Position numbers and translations under genes: made by a program. From Bugula neritina (lineage: Eukaryota > Bryozoa > Gymnolaemata > Cheilostomatida > Bugulidae), in contig OZ037770.1 in assembly GCA_964035545.1 (NCBI GenBank), forward strand, positions 15,164,642 through 15,228,641: a DNA stretch of 64,000 nt. Reading direction: 5' to 3'. The notes beneath the pieces were generated by a model, which saw nothing but the letters and a program-made list of their open reading frames with translations, was not told the origin of the DNA and searched no databases. Below are positions 26,145-38,934 of this stretch, piece by piece (the stretch's first letter is position 1; each line of letters opens with the position of its first letter).

Positions 26145-29100
26145 ATGGCCCATCGCAATCAATTTTTCATCGGTGTCATCACAGGAGTGCTTGTCAGCAT
26201 GGGGATACTCGGTGTATTTCACACGAGGAACTCTCCCACAGATATTCAACCGTCATCTCAAGCAGGTAAGTTTGTGACTAGACAACATGTGTCAGGTGAC
26301 TGTCAACTGCCTTGTGTTACTAATATGAGACTGTCAACCACCTTATATCACTGACAGGTACCTGTCAACCTTTTGAGGCTGGTTACAGCTCATTGTAGGG
26401 TTTTCTGTTTCAATTTCCGTTTGGTGTAATTCTGTGAATAAAGTTTGCAGTTGAGCTGTAGCTGAGGTAATGGAGAGGTTTAAATATAGCATATAGCTAA
26501 ACATCCCTAACACTGGACCAAGCTCCATAAAACTGTTAAAGAAGTAAGCTATTGAATGAGCTAACTAGTCGTGGAAAATACTACCGTAGTTGTAGCCCCC
26601 CTGTTCTCTTGTTACAAATACCTGTGTTAGATTCGTCTTCTTATTAAATATCTAAAAAAGTATTATGGTGTTGGGTACAGCAAATGAAGTATATGAAAAT
26701 ATATAATAATATATTTAATAGTATAAATATGTTTTAAAACTATATAATATATTTATGTTAGTATAAAAGATGCAGAGCTAGTTTTGAGCATAGCATGTTA
26801 GCTTCAAGATCTACAAATATATGGTGTGATACATGTACATGATAAGATGATTCTTATTATTCTTTAGTGCTGAGGCTAGAATCAGAGGGAGCTGCCAACC
26901 CAATCCTTCCTGAACATGTTGGTACACAGAGCAGCAAAGGAAATGCTAACACTCCCTTGCCATTGATAGAAGGCCTACTCCCGGCCCACTCTGACAATCA
27001 CCAAGGTAACTGCTGTTATATTACCTATTAGCAGTTATCTCCCTTGTCCGCAGCTACTCATCTGCAGTTTATCTTTGATTTGTTTAGCAAACATTGCATT
27101 ATTCATGACTAATGCTGCTATTGCAGGTCAATTTTTTTCTAGAATATTCATTCTTATTTGAGCTGATGGATCTCAGCTCGGACATGGAGGCGTATAAGCT
27201 GAGGGGTAATGCTTGTAGCCAGTCACGTGAACTCAGCTTCTAACTAATCCACTAATACTCTAAACTACACGCTATTTCATGTCCCCTTTCGTGGAAACAG
27301 CACACGGTATATAACAGAATATATCCACTCGGTCAGTTTAGCTTTAGGCCCACTGTGATGTCATTCATGTCAAAGTTCTGGCTATGAATTTAGCCGATAA
27401 CGAGATTGCATTTTATTGGAATTATTTCCAACATGAATACCCAAAGTTTCAGGGAAAAAGTATAAAATGTTGAATAGAAGTTTGTGAAACCTCCTCACCA
27501 GCATAAATTCTCCTGATAATAGTTTCATGTTGGAGTAGTAGAAAGAATAATTCTTCCATGGCTAAAGGTTTATATGTTGCACCCACATATCTCCATATGG
27601 ATTAGTTATCACAAAGATTGTCCCTCTACAATACTAGGGTTACGTGTAGTCGAAGTGACTAACTTAACACTTCAGTTTTTCATTTTGACTGTAAGTATTT
27701 TGGTAGACTGTGTTAACTGCTTTGATTGGGCATACCATTAACCTCCTCACCAGCATAAATTCTCCTGATAATAGTTTCATGTTGGAGTAGTAGGAAGATA
27801 TAGAAAGAATAATTCTTCCATGGCTAAAGGTGTATATGTTACACCCACAAATCTCCATATGGATTAGTTATCACAAAGATTGTCCCTCTACAATACTAGG
27901 GTTACGTGTAGTCGAAGTGACTAACTTAACACTTCAGTTGTTCATTTTGACTGTAAGTATTTTGGTAGACTGTGTTAACTGCTTTGATTGGGCATACCAT
28001 TAACGCTTTTTGTATTATAGAGATATGCTTTTGTTTTTATAAAACTGTTGTTTACTATGAGTTTTAACAAACATACCTAGATACATTGCGAAACGTATGG
28101 TGTAAGAGTTTCCTGGTGAATACAGGTGGACCAATTGAACTATAAGTTTCAGTTCAGTGGGTGGACCAATCACTGGAAGCCATGTGTAACCAGGTGTTCT
28201 ATAGCCAATGACTCAAGAATCTACAATTGATTGCACTTTGCTTCTCCGTCTTATATAACTCTCCAGGTGGCATTTAGTTGGGTTACCAAATCCAACTTTT
28301 ATATTGAACTGTCTATATTTACCAGTTAGTATTAATTACCAGGACATTTGCTAGTCCTAAGTGTATTTGTTATTAAGCTATTTCTTGCTTTGTCTGGGTA
28401 AGAGATGTCAACAGTTCATCAGTTTGCTCTCATCTATGCTAAAATCTACTGAAATCACCACGGTATCCACTTCTCTACTTGCAGTGATATCCACTCACTC
28501 AACTCACAGTGATATCCACTCACTCAACTCACAATGATCTCTACTAACACTCACTCAACCCACAATGATGTCTATAACTGCACAGTCTCACAATTGCTTC
28601 TTCCTGATTATTGTAGAAGACGACACATCTTTAGCAGACTATCTCTACACCAAAGTGAGAATCCTTTGTTGGATTATGACTTCACCTAGCAATCTTCAAA
28701 AGAAGGCAATACACGTTTATGAAGCGTGGGCTCACAAGTGTAATGTAGTGATATTTGTTAGCAGTCAAGAGAACAATACCTTTCCAGCACCAGTCATAAG
28801 TGAGTGTTAGTGAGTGAGTGTTAGTGAGTGAGTGAGTGAGTGAGTGAGTGAGTGAGTGAGTGAGTGAGTGAGTGAGTGAGTGAGTGAGTGAGTGAGCGAG
28901 CGAGCGAGTGAGTGAGCGAGCGAGCGAGTGGTTTACTCATTCAGTAGAGTAGATTTTTTATGAGGATTTTTAAACAAATAAATAATGAATTGCTATTTTT
29001 GTAATATTGTAGTTATAGTATAAAAGTTTCATTTAAAATATCAGCAATTCATTTGTAATGGTAATATTTTTTTTGCAGAAGTAGAAACTGAAGAGGGAAG

Positions 29101-30863
29101 ACAACACCTGACTGCTAAAACAATGCATGCCTTCAAATATGTATATGATAAATATTTTGATAAAGCTGATTGGTTTATGAAGGTGAATGTCATTTATTCA
29201 TTTCCTGCCTCTCTAGATATTCTTTATCTACTATATACTCTGTACTAACACTACTATATTATACTCTGTACTAACACTACTATATACTCTGTACTAACAC
29301 TACTATGTACTCTGTACTAACACTACTATATACTCTGTACTAACACTACTATATACTCTGTACTAACACTACTATGTACTCTGTACTAACACTACTATAT
29401 ACTCTATACTAACACTACTATATACTCTGTACTAACACTACTTTATACTCTGTACTAACACTACTATATACTCTGTACTAACACTACTATATACTCTGTA
29501 CTAACACTACTATATACTCTGTACTAACACTACTATATACTCTGTACTAACACTACTATATACTCTGTACTAACACTACTATATACTCTGTACTAACACT
29601 ACTATATACTCTGTACTAACACTACTATATACTCTGTACTAACACTACTATATACTCTGTACTAACACTACTATATACTCTGTACTAACACTACTATATA
29701 CTCTGTACTAACACTACTATATACTCTGTACTAACACTACTCTATACTCTGTACTAACACTACTATGTACTCTGTACTAACACTACTATATACTCTGTAC
29801 TAACACTACTATATACTCTGTACTAACACTACTCTGTACTACACACCTTAGGCAGATGACGATACTTTCGCCATTATGGAGAATCTCCGATATTTTCTGG
29901 CCGACAAAAACCCGATGGACTCGGTGTATTATGGCCATCATTTTAAGACTATAGTTAGACCCCAGGGCTATTACAGTGGAGGTGAGGGAGTTGTCTAACA
30001 ATTTTACTAAGCTAGTGCAAATATATTGGGTATACAAAGGTTGGTATTGGTGTACCTCTGTAATGTTTTGCCTACCTTCAGGTGGAGGGTATGTGCTGAG
30101 TAAAGAAGCACTCCAGAGGTTCGCGGAGAAGGGTTTCCATCGCAAGTGGGTCTGCAGGGAAGATGGGGGAGCTGAGGATGCTGAATTTGGCAAGTGTAAG
30201 TTGCTCAGGCTATTTCCTGTGTAAGTTTATGTATGCGCGTGTGTGTTGTGTATACAATGTTACACCTGTGTGTATACAATGTTACACCTGTGTGTACACA
30301 ATGTTACACCTGTGTGCATACAATGTTACACCTGTGTGTACACAATGTTACACCTGTGTGTGTATACAATGTTACAGGTATGCAGAACCTGGGTGTGCAC
30401 ACTGCTGAGTCATATGATGAGAGAGGTGCTAGCAGGTTTCATTGTTTTAACCCGGGAACTCACATACACGGTGGATATCCTAAGTGGTACTTAATGTACG
30501 ACTCCCATGGAGCTAGGCATGTAAGTAGATGCCCTAAGGCTATGCAATCATCTCCAGTAATCAAGTGAATGTTAATTGTCAAGTGATAGTTGATAATCTG
30601 ATAGTTGGCAATGTAGTAGTTGAGTTTATTCTTTACTAGAGTGGTATAATTGGTAAAGCTAGTTCACTAAACGTATATGTTGTTAATATCATATTATGTA
30701 TGGTTTGCAGGGTGTAGACAAGGTTAGTGACTACCCAATCACATTTCACTACGTAAACCCTGAGGAGATGCGCAGTTTGGCATGGTACACCTATCATTTG
30801 AAGGTCTACGGTCACAGAGAAAGGTCCTATCCAAAACTCCACAGTTACTATACTAAGAAGTAG
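26145..30863 (+). CDS. C1GALT1: Core-1 beta-1,3-galactosyltransferase-like, copy B
   Basis: Tandem paralogue of copy A with the same eight-exon plan: 26145-26265, 26868-27005, 28617-28799, 29079-29182, 29852-29981, 30082-30195, 30378-30520 and 30711-30863, encoding 361 residues. The N-terminal anchor, the DxD site (ADDDTF, residues 184-186), GGYVLSKEALQRF and the FHYV motif near the C-terminus are intact. Exons 3, 4 and 6 are nearly identical to copy A, whereas exon 2 (stem region, six codons longer) and exons 7-8 (C-terminal part of the catalytic domain) differ much more. That pattern suggests relaxed or divergent selection on acceptor-side loops, or gene conversion of the middle exons. Both copies look intact and could be expressed. 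Confidence 0.93.
27488..28004 (+). repeat. Tandem duplication of about 252 bp in intron 2 of copy B
   Basis: Two direct copies (starting near 27489 and 27741) share the block from CCTCCTCACCAGC to GGGCATACCATTAAC with few differences, for example a small insertion near 27795. No counterpart is seen in copy A, so it postdates the gene duplication or was lost there. Confidence 0.9.
28800..28930 (+). repeat. GTGAGT-type array starting at the exon 3 donor, copy B
   Basis: Same position and motif as in copy A but only about 130 bases, ending in GCGAGCGAG variants. It begins with the donor GTGAGTGTTAG. Confidence 0.95.
29229..29845 (+). repeat. 23-bp minisatellite in intron 4, copy B
   Basis: About 26 copies of the unit seen in copy A (core ACTATATACTCTGTACTAAC), very homogeneous, filling almost the whole intron up to the exon 5 acceptor. 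Confidence 0.95.
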
Positions 30864-33211
30864 CCATTCTTCGAACAATGATACAAATATGAAAGCAACG
30901 ATGCATTCCTATATTACAATTTTATATAACCTAAGTTTTCTGTTTGGTTTTTCGTAGCCTGTGATTCATAATGTTAGCCTTGTTTGTTGCTCACATGACA
31001 CTGAAGTGTCTGATGTTCCCATTGCGATAACCAATCATTAGCCATATGCAGATGCTAATTTATGCAGTGTGTAGTTTACTGATTTCTATTTTAAAGTTGA
31101 TTTTTGTATTTTCTTTATTAATTGTATTTATATAATTTCACTTCATGGTGGTGCAGAGTCTTGCTAAGTCAGAAAATTTCAATCACTATGTTTTGCAATC
31201 CTTAAATCTAATCATTTCTTATTTTATTGTGTTTTTTAGTATTCATAAAGTCCCTTCGTCTGCATTATTTGTATATGAAATTTCATGATAAATTAGGTTG
31301 GGTTCGTTTTTTATTTACAGCTCAAATAAATACTTCTGAAACTCAGACATATTTAATTTGAATTGATGAACATGAACTCTTTGGAAATTGAAGACTGAAT
31401 TGGCCCTGGTAGTAGTAATCTTCTAGTTTATATCTACTTACAGGCTACATCTCATTTATGTTTATAGCATCAGCATAAATATGTATATCAGTTTAAGTCG
31501 TGTTATTACTCAAAATCTAAATAAATTATCAATTAAGTTACATTTCAGTGAGTGACATTGACACCGCCAGTCACAGGTACTGCTTCAAGGTCTTTGGTGT
31601 TCTAGAATTCAACTGAAGACTCCTGTTACAAAGTGTTGCTTGTAATAATTATCAAATCATTGTTCAGTCAGAAATTCGCTGAGCAAATCATACTAGGTGC
31701 CGATTAGTTTAATCTTTTTTCGGTGAAAGCACACATCAGTGTATAGCAATGTAACTTTTAGTTGTTGGAATATCCTCTTTTCTAGACTCTAGAGTTTTCG
31801 CTAAACCTATCGTAGCATGGACTCAGTGTGGTAGATATCCGTGAATCGCACTGCATAGAATATAGGGGAGTTTATAGCGAGCCAAGTAAAGCAGTTTACA
31901 TGTGGTTTCCGAACGCGATCCAGCTTATTTTGGTCGTTGAAATGATTGAAATAATCAACTACAAATCTACACACAAATCACACCCTCGTCAATTAACATT
32001 CTCTGGTTTTAATTATATTCATTTTTTAAAACTTAGCCGTAGTAAAATAATTTTGTGATACTTGACTGGAGAATTACTTATAAATTGAAATTACATTGTG
32101 ATTGCTTGCGGGCTTACCTACGCCTACGGCTACAGTTACACTTGCAGAGTACTGGCACAGGCTGAAGCTACAACTTGAACTTACATTTACAAAACACAAG
32201 TACAACAATCAGCAGCGCAGGTATCTGTAGTGAAGTAGTAGTACTAGTACTTGTACACCCAACACATTAACAGTCAAATGGCAAATATAAAATAAAGATC
32301 AATTTATCAAAGCGAACTCCAAATTTTGTGCATTGTGATTTAGATTTTCAAAGTCATACTCATAGACATATGTATCAGTATGGACTATGGAGACGTATTT
32401 TGATTAATTATTATTATATATTACTTATTTAAAATTATATAGTTATATTTATATTTTTACAAAACCAGTTGTGAGTGAGTTTATCATAATTAAATTTTAA
32501 TTTAATCTACTTTAACTTTTGGAAGTTTTGTTTTATATTATTAACGTTAAAAATAATTAAAGTATAATAATAAAAAGTGTTTCTAAACTGCTTTGAGTTT
32601 GAATGGTACCGAATAAAGATAAAGGCCAAATCACTTGAAGTTAAACTATAACTAAATATGTAAAGTTACAATGCTAGTATTAAATAGTAAATTTATGTTA
32701 TTACTTGTTCTAAATAATCTCGCAATTAATAATGACAACAAGAGTGATAGTTTTAATAATGCTCATATTTATAGTGATAATCATACTAACTGTGAAAGTC
32801 ATAGCTTCTAATAATTATTATAAATGCAATTATCTTACATTCATCAGAATTATAAAAAGGATGCAAATGTTTGAGTTGAATATAAATGACCACCACAGTA
32901 TTATTATTTATATGTCTATTGCCATTTAAAATGGAATTCACTACTCCGATTTAATCATTTGTTTTTAATATGTGAGTGAAATTGAGTTGATTCAACATCT
33001 ATTTCTTCATTTAGTCGATACATTGACTTGGCATTGCTAACATCTTAAGGATTTTGTCAGCTTATAATTTTATTTTCATATACGTCAGGTTGAAAAATTA
33101 AATTCATTTGAACTAAAAATTAGCCGTTGATGGCATTAGCATTTATTTTTTGTACTTTCTTACTGTTCCTTGTAGTATTGACTCATATTGTGTAACTTTC
33201 TAACCTTTATA
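30864..33211. other. Intergenic region between C1GALT1 copy B and PORCN
   Basis: The first 400 bases or so match the 3' flank of copy A. The rest is AT-rich without recognisable genes. Scattered resemblance to the sequence upstream of the two duplicons (stretches such as CTACGGCTACAGTTACACTTG near 32120) hints at an older, decayed repeat, but I could not align it well. Confidence 0.45.
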
Positions 33212-36200
33212 ATGGTTCTTCAGCTTTGCTCAAAAGGCGCCGGATCTAATAGATTTAGCAGAAGTATGGGGGAATCCAGTCTGTTAAATGATTACCAATA
33301 TGCTTTTCCTGAGGATTTTTATGATGAAACTGGAGAAATTGATATGCAGAAGTTAATGGAACTATTAGAAGCCAACCCAGAGCTTATGGAGCAGTTTCAA
33401 GGTCATAAAACTAATCTAATATACATTTTATTTTTTTCTATCAATTATAATGTGAAAATTTAAATTGTAAACTAGAGCCACGGTGTTAATGCTATCAATT
33501 GTAGTGAAGAATAGTTGCTAACTAAACGCCTTGTAAGTATGAAACTGGTTTTTGCTTGAAGAGTATTTATTATGTAAATTTAATTTAATTTAATTTTGAT
33601 GTTCTCATCATTAGCATTTTATGTTAGAATGTAAATACCTTAAACACGCCTTGTGCTGGACTTACTTCTAGTTTATTGATTCAAAATATTTTTAAAATAG
33701 TTCCTTCTTTTTATAATTTTTTTGCATTTACATAATCAATAATTGTTTTTAGAAATTAGCAATATTCAGTTCTATAACTGGCAATATTGATTCTGTAACT
33801 GTCAACTGTCGAATATTATGTTGTGATGTAGAGATGTACGAAGATGATGATTATCTCCCAGCCGAAGACTACGCATACACAACTTTACCTACGCTGCAAG
33901 ATACCTACACTGACTGTATATTACCCAACATGAGTTCAGCTCTAGAGAGCATTGTCCCTCTGCTAGCTGCGTGTGTTCTGTGCTCAATTATTACTCGCTG
34001 CTCTACTTCTACAAGACCTCTCTCCCATATCCTCTACTCTCTATTAGGATTGCTTGTTCTCTACAGATTTTTCCAGGAAAATATACTAATATTAGGTAAA
34101 GATCTCATCAGCCCTGAATTTATTTGATATAAATTTAAATGTTTATTTTGAAACTGATACTAAGTTAACTAAATTCTCTAGCATATTGCTGTCACATGGC
34201 AGCTATTAGCTACTAGTCATGGAATAATACTCAAAATGACTCCCAGACGAGTTGCAGTCTGAGTGAGAATGAGATGCGGAAAACTACAGCCATCTCTTGT
34301 CAATGCTGACTCGCGACAACTAATTGTGTCTGTTCGTTTGCCAGTCTGGATTACATGTGGTGCGGCACTTGATGGCATTGCTACTTTTTATTTAGCTCTA
34401 AGTATAGCGCAGGGGGGGGGGGGAGGCGAGGGTAGGACTAAATTGTCTGTTTGGAAATTATTTTGTTATACACAGCAGGTATATTTGAAAGTGATTTAGC
34501 TGTGATGTGTTACTGTTTTACAGTTATATACACAACTATAGCCTGTGGCTTCATACAGTCAAAGTTCCTTAGAACAAGGTTGGCAGTTATCTCCTCCTTG
34601 TTCTCATTGGTTTATGTGATAGCCTGTGAGTTCTTGGTTTCACCAGAGCGATGGCACAATGTGAGGGGGGCGCAAATGATACTTTCTATGAAAGGTGGGT
34701 TTCTACTACTAAGTCTACTGCTACTACTGCTATTACTAGTTACTACTACTACTGCTGCTGCTACTACTACTACTTCTACTACTACTACTACTACTACTAC
34801 TATTATTACTACTAACTAATACTAAGTCTACTACTGCTACTGCTGCTACTATTACTGCTACTAACTTGGTTCTGTAATTGTTATTTTTATATTTTAGTAA
34901 TTTCTTTGAGTATTGATTTATCCAATGAGAAAGTAAAATCTACTTCCATCTTTACAACTTTGAGTTACTTTCTTCACCCCGGAAATGTGATCTTCGGTCC
35001 TTGGCTACCATATCAGTATTACATTGACAGTAAGTCCAATAGTTTACCTTTCTCAGTAATATACTATAATACTATACTGTAATACTATACCATATCAGTA
35101 TTACATTGACAGTGAGTCTAATGGTTTACCTTTCTCAGTAATATACTATAATACTACACTATAATACTATACTAGATCATAATTAATTATATACAATACT
35201 GTATTATATATTAGTATATAATATTATATTCTACAACAAAACTGTCTGATAGCTATATATTTAGTGTTAATATCTCACCAATACAGCACTGATATTTTGG
35301 TGTTGTCTTCCCATGGCAGGTATCTCTTCACATAGAAGTCTGCTAGATTGGGAGTGGATGGTTCAAATATATAAGAGTTGTCTCCTTTCTGGAGCATATC
35401 TTCTCTGGTCATCTTGTATTGCATCATACATTCTGCCTCATTTCACTCTTCAGTATGGCCTTTGGGCTGAGGGTATGTATTTAGATGTCAATTCATTGTA
35501 TTCCGTACTATTCTTATGATTGGTTGTTTATTCCTTACTATTCTTATGATTGGTTACGTGTATTCCTTACTACTCTTATTATTGGTTGTTTATTCCCGAC
35601 TACTCTTATTATTGTTAAGGATAGTTTGATGTGATAATATTTTCCTCTAGGATGAGCTGCACAAACTGGTAAATTTTGTGTTCTGTTGAATTCAATGTTA
35701 GTTTTTATACTTCAGAGTTTTGGCTTTCATATGTTCAAATGTTCAGTATTTTGCTGCGAGGGAAAGGAACTGTGATTTATTGAAGAATTATCAAAATGAT
35801 GTGGAAGGTGTTCCTCTAGCTAATGCCTTTCTTTTCATAGAATTTGCTTTTCCGATTCACTGATCTTAATGTAACAAATTAGTAAATTCATAACTTTCTA
35901 ATCAAATAAAGACATGCCCACAATACTCTTCCTAAAGTTCATCAGTGTTTTGTGTTTGGGTGATTTTACTTAATTTAGTACACACTTGATATCTTCAGTT
36001 TTTAGCTATTTTTCACAATTTAACTGCTAACTGACATGGTTTTTTGGCCAAAACTAGTAAAACACCAATAAATACACCTATATAATCAAAGTTCTTATTA
36101 ATTTTGCTTCATTTCCCATGTTTTTTCCTAATTATTCAGCTACTTTTCGAGACGGTCTGCACTCCTTATAAGCTAAATATATAAGAAAAAACATAGGAAA

Positions 36201-38493
36201 TCAAGCAAAATTAAGAAGAACTCTAATTGTTTTGGTGTATTTATTGGTGCTTTACTAGTTTTGGGCAAAAAGCCATGTTCATTACCAGCTAAATTGTGAA
36301 AAAAAATAGCTAAAAACTGAAGATGTCCAGTGTGTACTAAATTAAGTAAAATGATCCGTTTAGCGTACAGGGAAGCTCAGTCCTTCAGATTCAGTCACTA
36401 CTTTGTGTGCAGTCTTTCCGAGATGACACTTCTGCTTTCGGGAGTTGCTGTCTTTTCTGCTGGAGAGTTTACTTCTCACACTAGAGTCAGCCAGCCAATC
36501 AACATTGAGGTAACATGAACCATAGCCAATCAATATTGGGTAAATTTAGGCATTAGCCAATCATATTGAGGTATCACAAGCCTTAGCTAATCAACATTGA
36601 GATAACATGAACTATAGCCAATCAACATGATTCGCAATGTGTTGAATCGCAGCTTTTATGAGATTTTTTCATACTTCAAAAATTAATTTGAATATGTTTG
36701 ATCCACTTTTTCATTTTGAAAATCTTATTTTGATATTCTTTGTTTTGTTGAATATTGAAATTCTAATGTGTTTTCCCAGTTACCTCGCTCACTAGTAGAA
36801 GTTGTCACTAGCTGGAACCTGCCCATGCATAAATGGCTGAAGAGTTACGTATTCAAAGTCGTGAAACCCAGTCACGGAGTACTACCTGCTATATTTGCTA
36901 CTTATATGGCCAGCTCTCTTCTTCACGGACTCAACTTTCAGTTAGCTGCTGTTCTACTTTCACTTGGTGAGTGTTAGCTACAGAGTTCTTTGTCTTGAGT
37001 CAACTTAAAAGAAGCACTGACTTGTACTTAAATGGATGTTAGTGAGTTATCTTAAAGTCACTTAAACTACGTTTCAGTGCTGTGAAACAGGCTTAGTGTA
37101 ATTAGATAGAGATTTTTTCTGTATTTTGTCAGCTGTGAATTAAGATAAACTTCAGATGGCTAGAGAACTATTTCATTTATTCGGACTGTGTAAATTGTAA
37201 ACTATTAGAATTGTGTGGTTATTGGAATGGTGGTCACAAGTCTTAACTCAAGTAGCTTAGAGTTTACTCAAGTATTACTTGACTTGATAAACCCTTCGTT
37301 TGGCTATCTGCTGACAGTTATTTTTATATTCCGTTGAACTATCTCAGCCAGATTGTTCTGAGAATTGTGCTCAGATCTATAGTTTTCCATGAGTGTCATT
37401 GCGATCTGGATGAGTTGCCTCCTCTTGAGTGGAGGGTACTTTAATAGTATAGTTTGTTCACCCGGCTGTCAGTTAAAAACAAAATTGTTACAGTCTAAAA
37501 ATTTGCGCCAGCTATAAACTATACGCAGCAAAGCTTTTAGTGTGAAGTTATTTGGCCAATTTATGATAATTACTCTTAATTTTGTAGCTTGACAGCTTAT
37601 ATAAAATTAATAGCTGTCTTGCAGATTATCCATAAACTTACAGGGTTGTTAGGCTTGAGATTACGCAGCAAATAAATAAGTAACCAAAGTATGTTCTACT
37701 GGTCATTTAAATGCTGGCATCTTTTTGCACCTTCTAAATGCTTGAAAATGATCTTGTGTGCTGATAACATGCTGATAGGGGACGCAGAAAGCTCATGCGA
37801 GTTTGATCTAATTGGCTTGTTTCCGTGAGCCAGCATACTTTTTGAATTTCAATCTGCGTTTTAGTTTTTAGAGAACTGGACTTGAACAAATTTTCATATA
37901 GTTTGCATTTTCAACTTTTATAATATCTAAAGTCGATTTGCAGACCACGTAGATTTGAAAACAAATGCATGCAGGCGAGCTAGTAGCACGTAGCCAAGAT
38001 CATTAGCTAATAAATTTACGCACCCACAACCTACTCACTGTGTGCGGCAGAAAATCCTCGTGGCGTGGCTCTAGGGTAACTGAGATAGCACTACTTGACT
38101 TGAGATAACGACTAGTTACAGAATATGATGTTAAAATGACTGCAGTGTTTCTCAATCCTTTCCTTTTCAGGTTTCTACTCGTACACTGAGCACTCCCTCA
38201 GACACACACTGGCTAACACCTTCAACTTGTGTGTGGAGGCGAAGAGATGTATCGGCAACCCGTGTCCCCACAGATACGGACACTACGACAAATTCTCAGT
38301 AGTGGTGAATGTGTCCTTCACCTGTCTCGCCATGTACCACCTAGCCTACCTGGGCGTTATGTTCGACACAAGCGAGACTGAGCAGGAAAGGGGCTACTCC
38401 ATGTTCCATACTCTCAGCAAATGGCAAAACCTGGGCTATTCGAGTCACATAGTGGCTCTTTGTACATACTGTTTCTATTGGCTCATCAAATAA
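33212..38493 (+). CDS. PORCN: Porcupine, protein-serine O-palmitoleoyltransferase (MBOAT)
   Basis: Eight exons: 33212-33401, 33832-34095, 34524-34694, 34898-35029, 35320-35472, 36364-36509, 36780-36966 and 38171-38493, giving 521 residues. Porcupine is a multipass ER enzyme that attaches palmitoleate to a Wnt serine. Hallmarks are [45 protein letters not shown] with the conserved MBOAT Asn (N365), ASSLLHG with the catalytic His (H401), and the C-terminal [13 protein letters not shown]. Exon 6 is joined at TTTAG|CGTAC because only this keeps frame and the family motif. The N-terminus is unusual: about 100 residues, acidic and largely soluble, precede the first membrane segment. The start at 33212 is the first ATG in the frame; an acceptor at 33223 could mean the true start is further upstream. 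Most of the catalytic half is certain. Confidence 0.93.
34700..34862 (+). repeat. (CTA)n-type trinucleotide array just after the exon 3 donor of PORCN
   Basis: Imperfect CTACTACTGCTACTA repeats starting about six bases after the donor G|GTGGGT at 34694/34695. Confidence 0.9.
34998..35165 (+). repeat. 82-bp tandem duplication containing the exon 4 end and donor of PORCN
   Basis: The last exon 4 bases (CATATCAGTATTACATTGACA), the donor and about 60 intron bases are repeated. The real donor is A|GTAAGT at 35029/35030 and the copied one is A|GTGAGT at 35111/35112. Use of the second would insert 82 bases and shift the frame. Confidence 0.85.
35958..36357. mobile_element. Foldback (MITE-like) element in PORCN intron 5
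   Basis: Two inverted arms of about 170-190 bases (about 35958-36135 and 36180-36357) share long matches such as TTAATTTAGTACACA / TGTGTACTAAATTAA and CTTCAGTTTTTAGCTATTTTT / its complement, around a central region of about 45 bases. No coding capacity. The right arm ends about six bases before the exon 6 acceptor, so it probably supplies the branch point and upstream tract. No convincing target-site duplication was identified. Confidence 0.8.
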
Positions 38494-38934
38494 CTCTAGA
38501 TTAACGGCACTCATTGCTTGGAGTTACATCGCTATTTTTTGTAATGTAGAGGTCAATTTAAACTGTAGAGTATATTGTGAATGAGTCATAATACAATAAA
38601 ATTTAAAGTTAACGTAAAGTTAATCCTGGAAGATACTGTAAGAGTACAAGACACTGTTAGCAAAGATGTAATAAAATAATATAAATACTATTATCACTGA
38701 GCTTGAAATCGGAATAAAGGCAATTCTGGTCCTGAATCATAAATGCTGCATAAATTGGGTTTAACCTTGACATTTCAAAATTCAAATATATGTCAAGGTT
38801 ACCATTCAAGTATAAGCTAAAGTTTTGTATTCAGAGTTTGAATTCTTCATCTGTTTGAAAGTCAATGTGTGTAATGTCAGAGTCACATTGTGTGCAGGTC
38901 AAGGTCACATTGTGTGCAGGTCAAGGTCATGTTC
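38494..38934. other. Short convergent intergenic region (PORCN / SLC6 3' ends)
   Basis: The two genes converge with only about 440 bases between stop codons. A plus-strand AATAAA at about 38593 could serve PORCN. A small tandem repeat (GGTCAAGGTCACATTGTGTGC type) lies at about 38878-38930, right at the SLC6 stop. Confidence 0.5.

Larger units (their letters stand above)
11930..31330 (+). repeat. Direct segmental duplication of about 10 kb carrying two C1GALT1-type genes
   Basis: Blocks of the first unit (about 11.93-21.5 kb) recur in the same order in the second (about 22.41-31.3 kb). They include a segment with CAACATCCGCTAC (11985 and 22469), the GGATTACCA...GTTATTTACAGTAGTAC block (14170, 24490), a well-conserved 5' flank (about 14990-15220, 25370-25625), all eight coding exons, intronic minisatellites and the 3' flank (21060-21300, 30900-31140). 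The offset shifts from about 10.42 kb at the start codons to about 9.8 kb at the stops because minisatellites differ in length. Exact breakpoints cannot be set by eye. Confidence 0.85.

Noticed and set aside
29786-30193. A 135-codon minus-strand frame across C1GALT1 copy B exons
   Set aside because: Antisense shadow of exons 5 and 6, whose plus-strand product is clearly C1GALT1.
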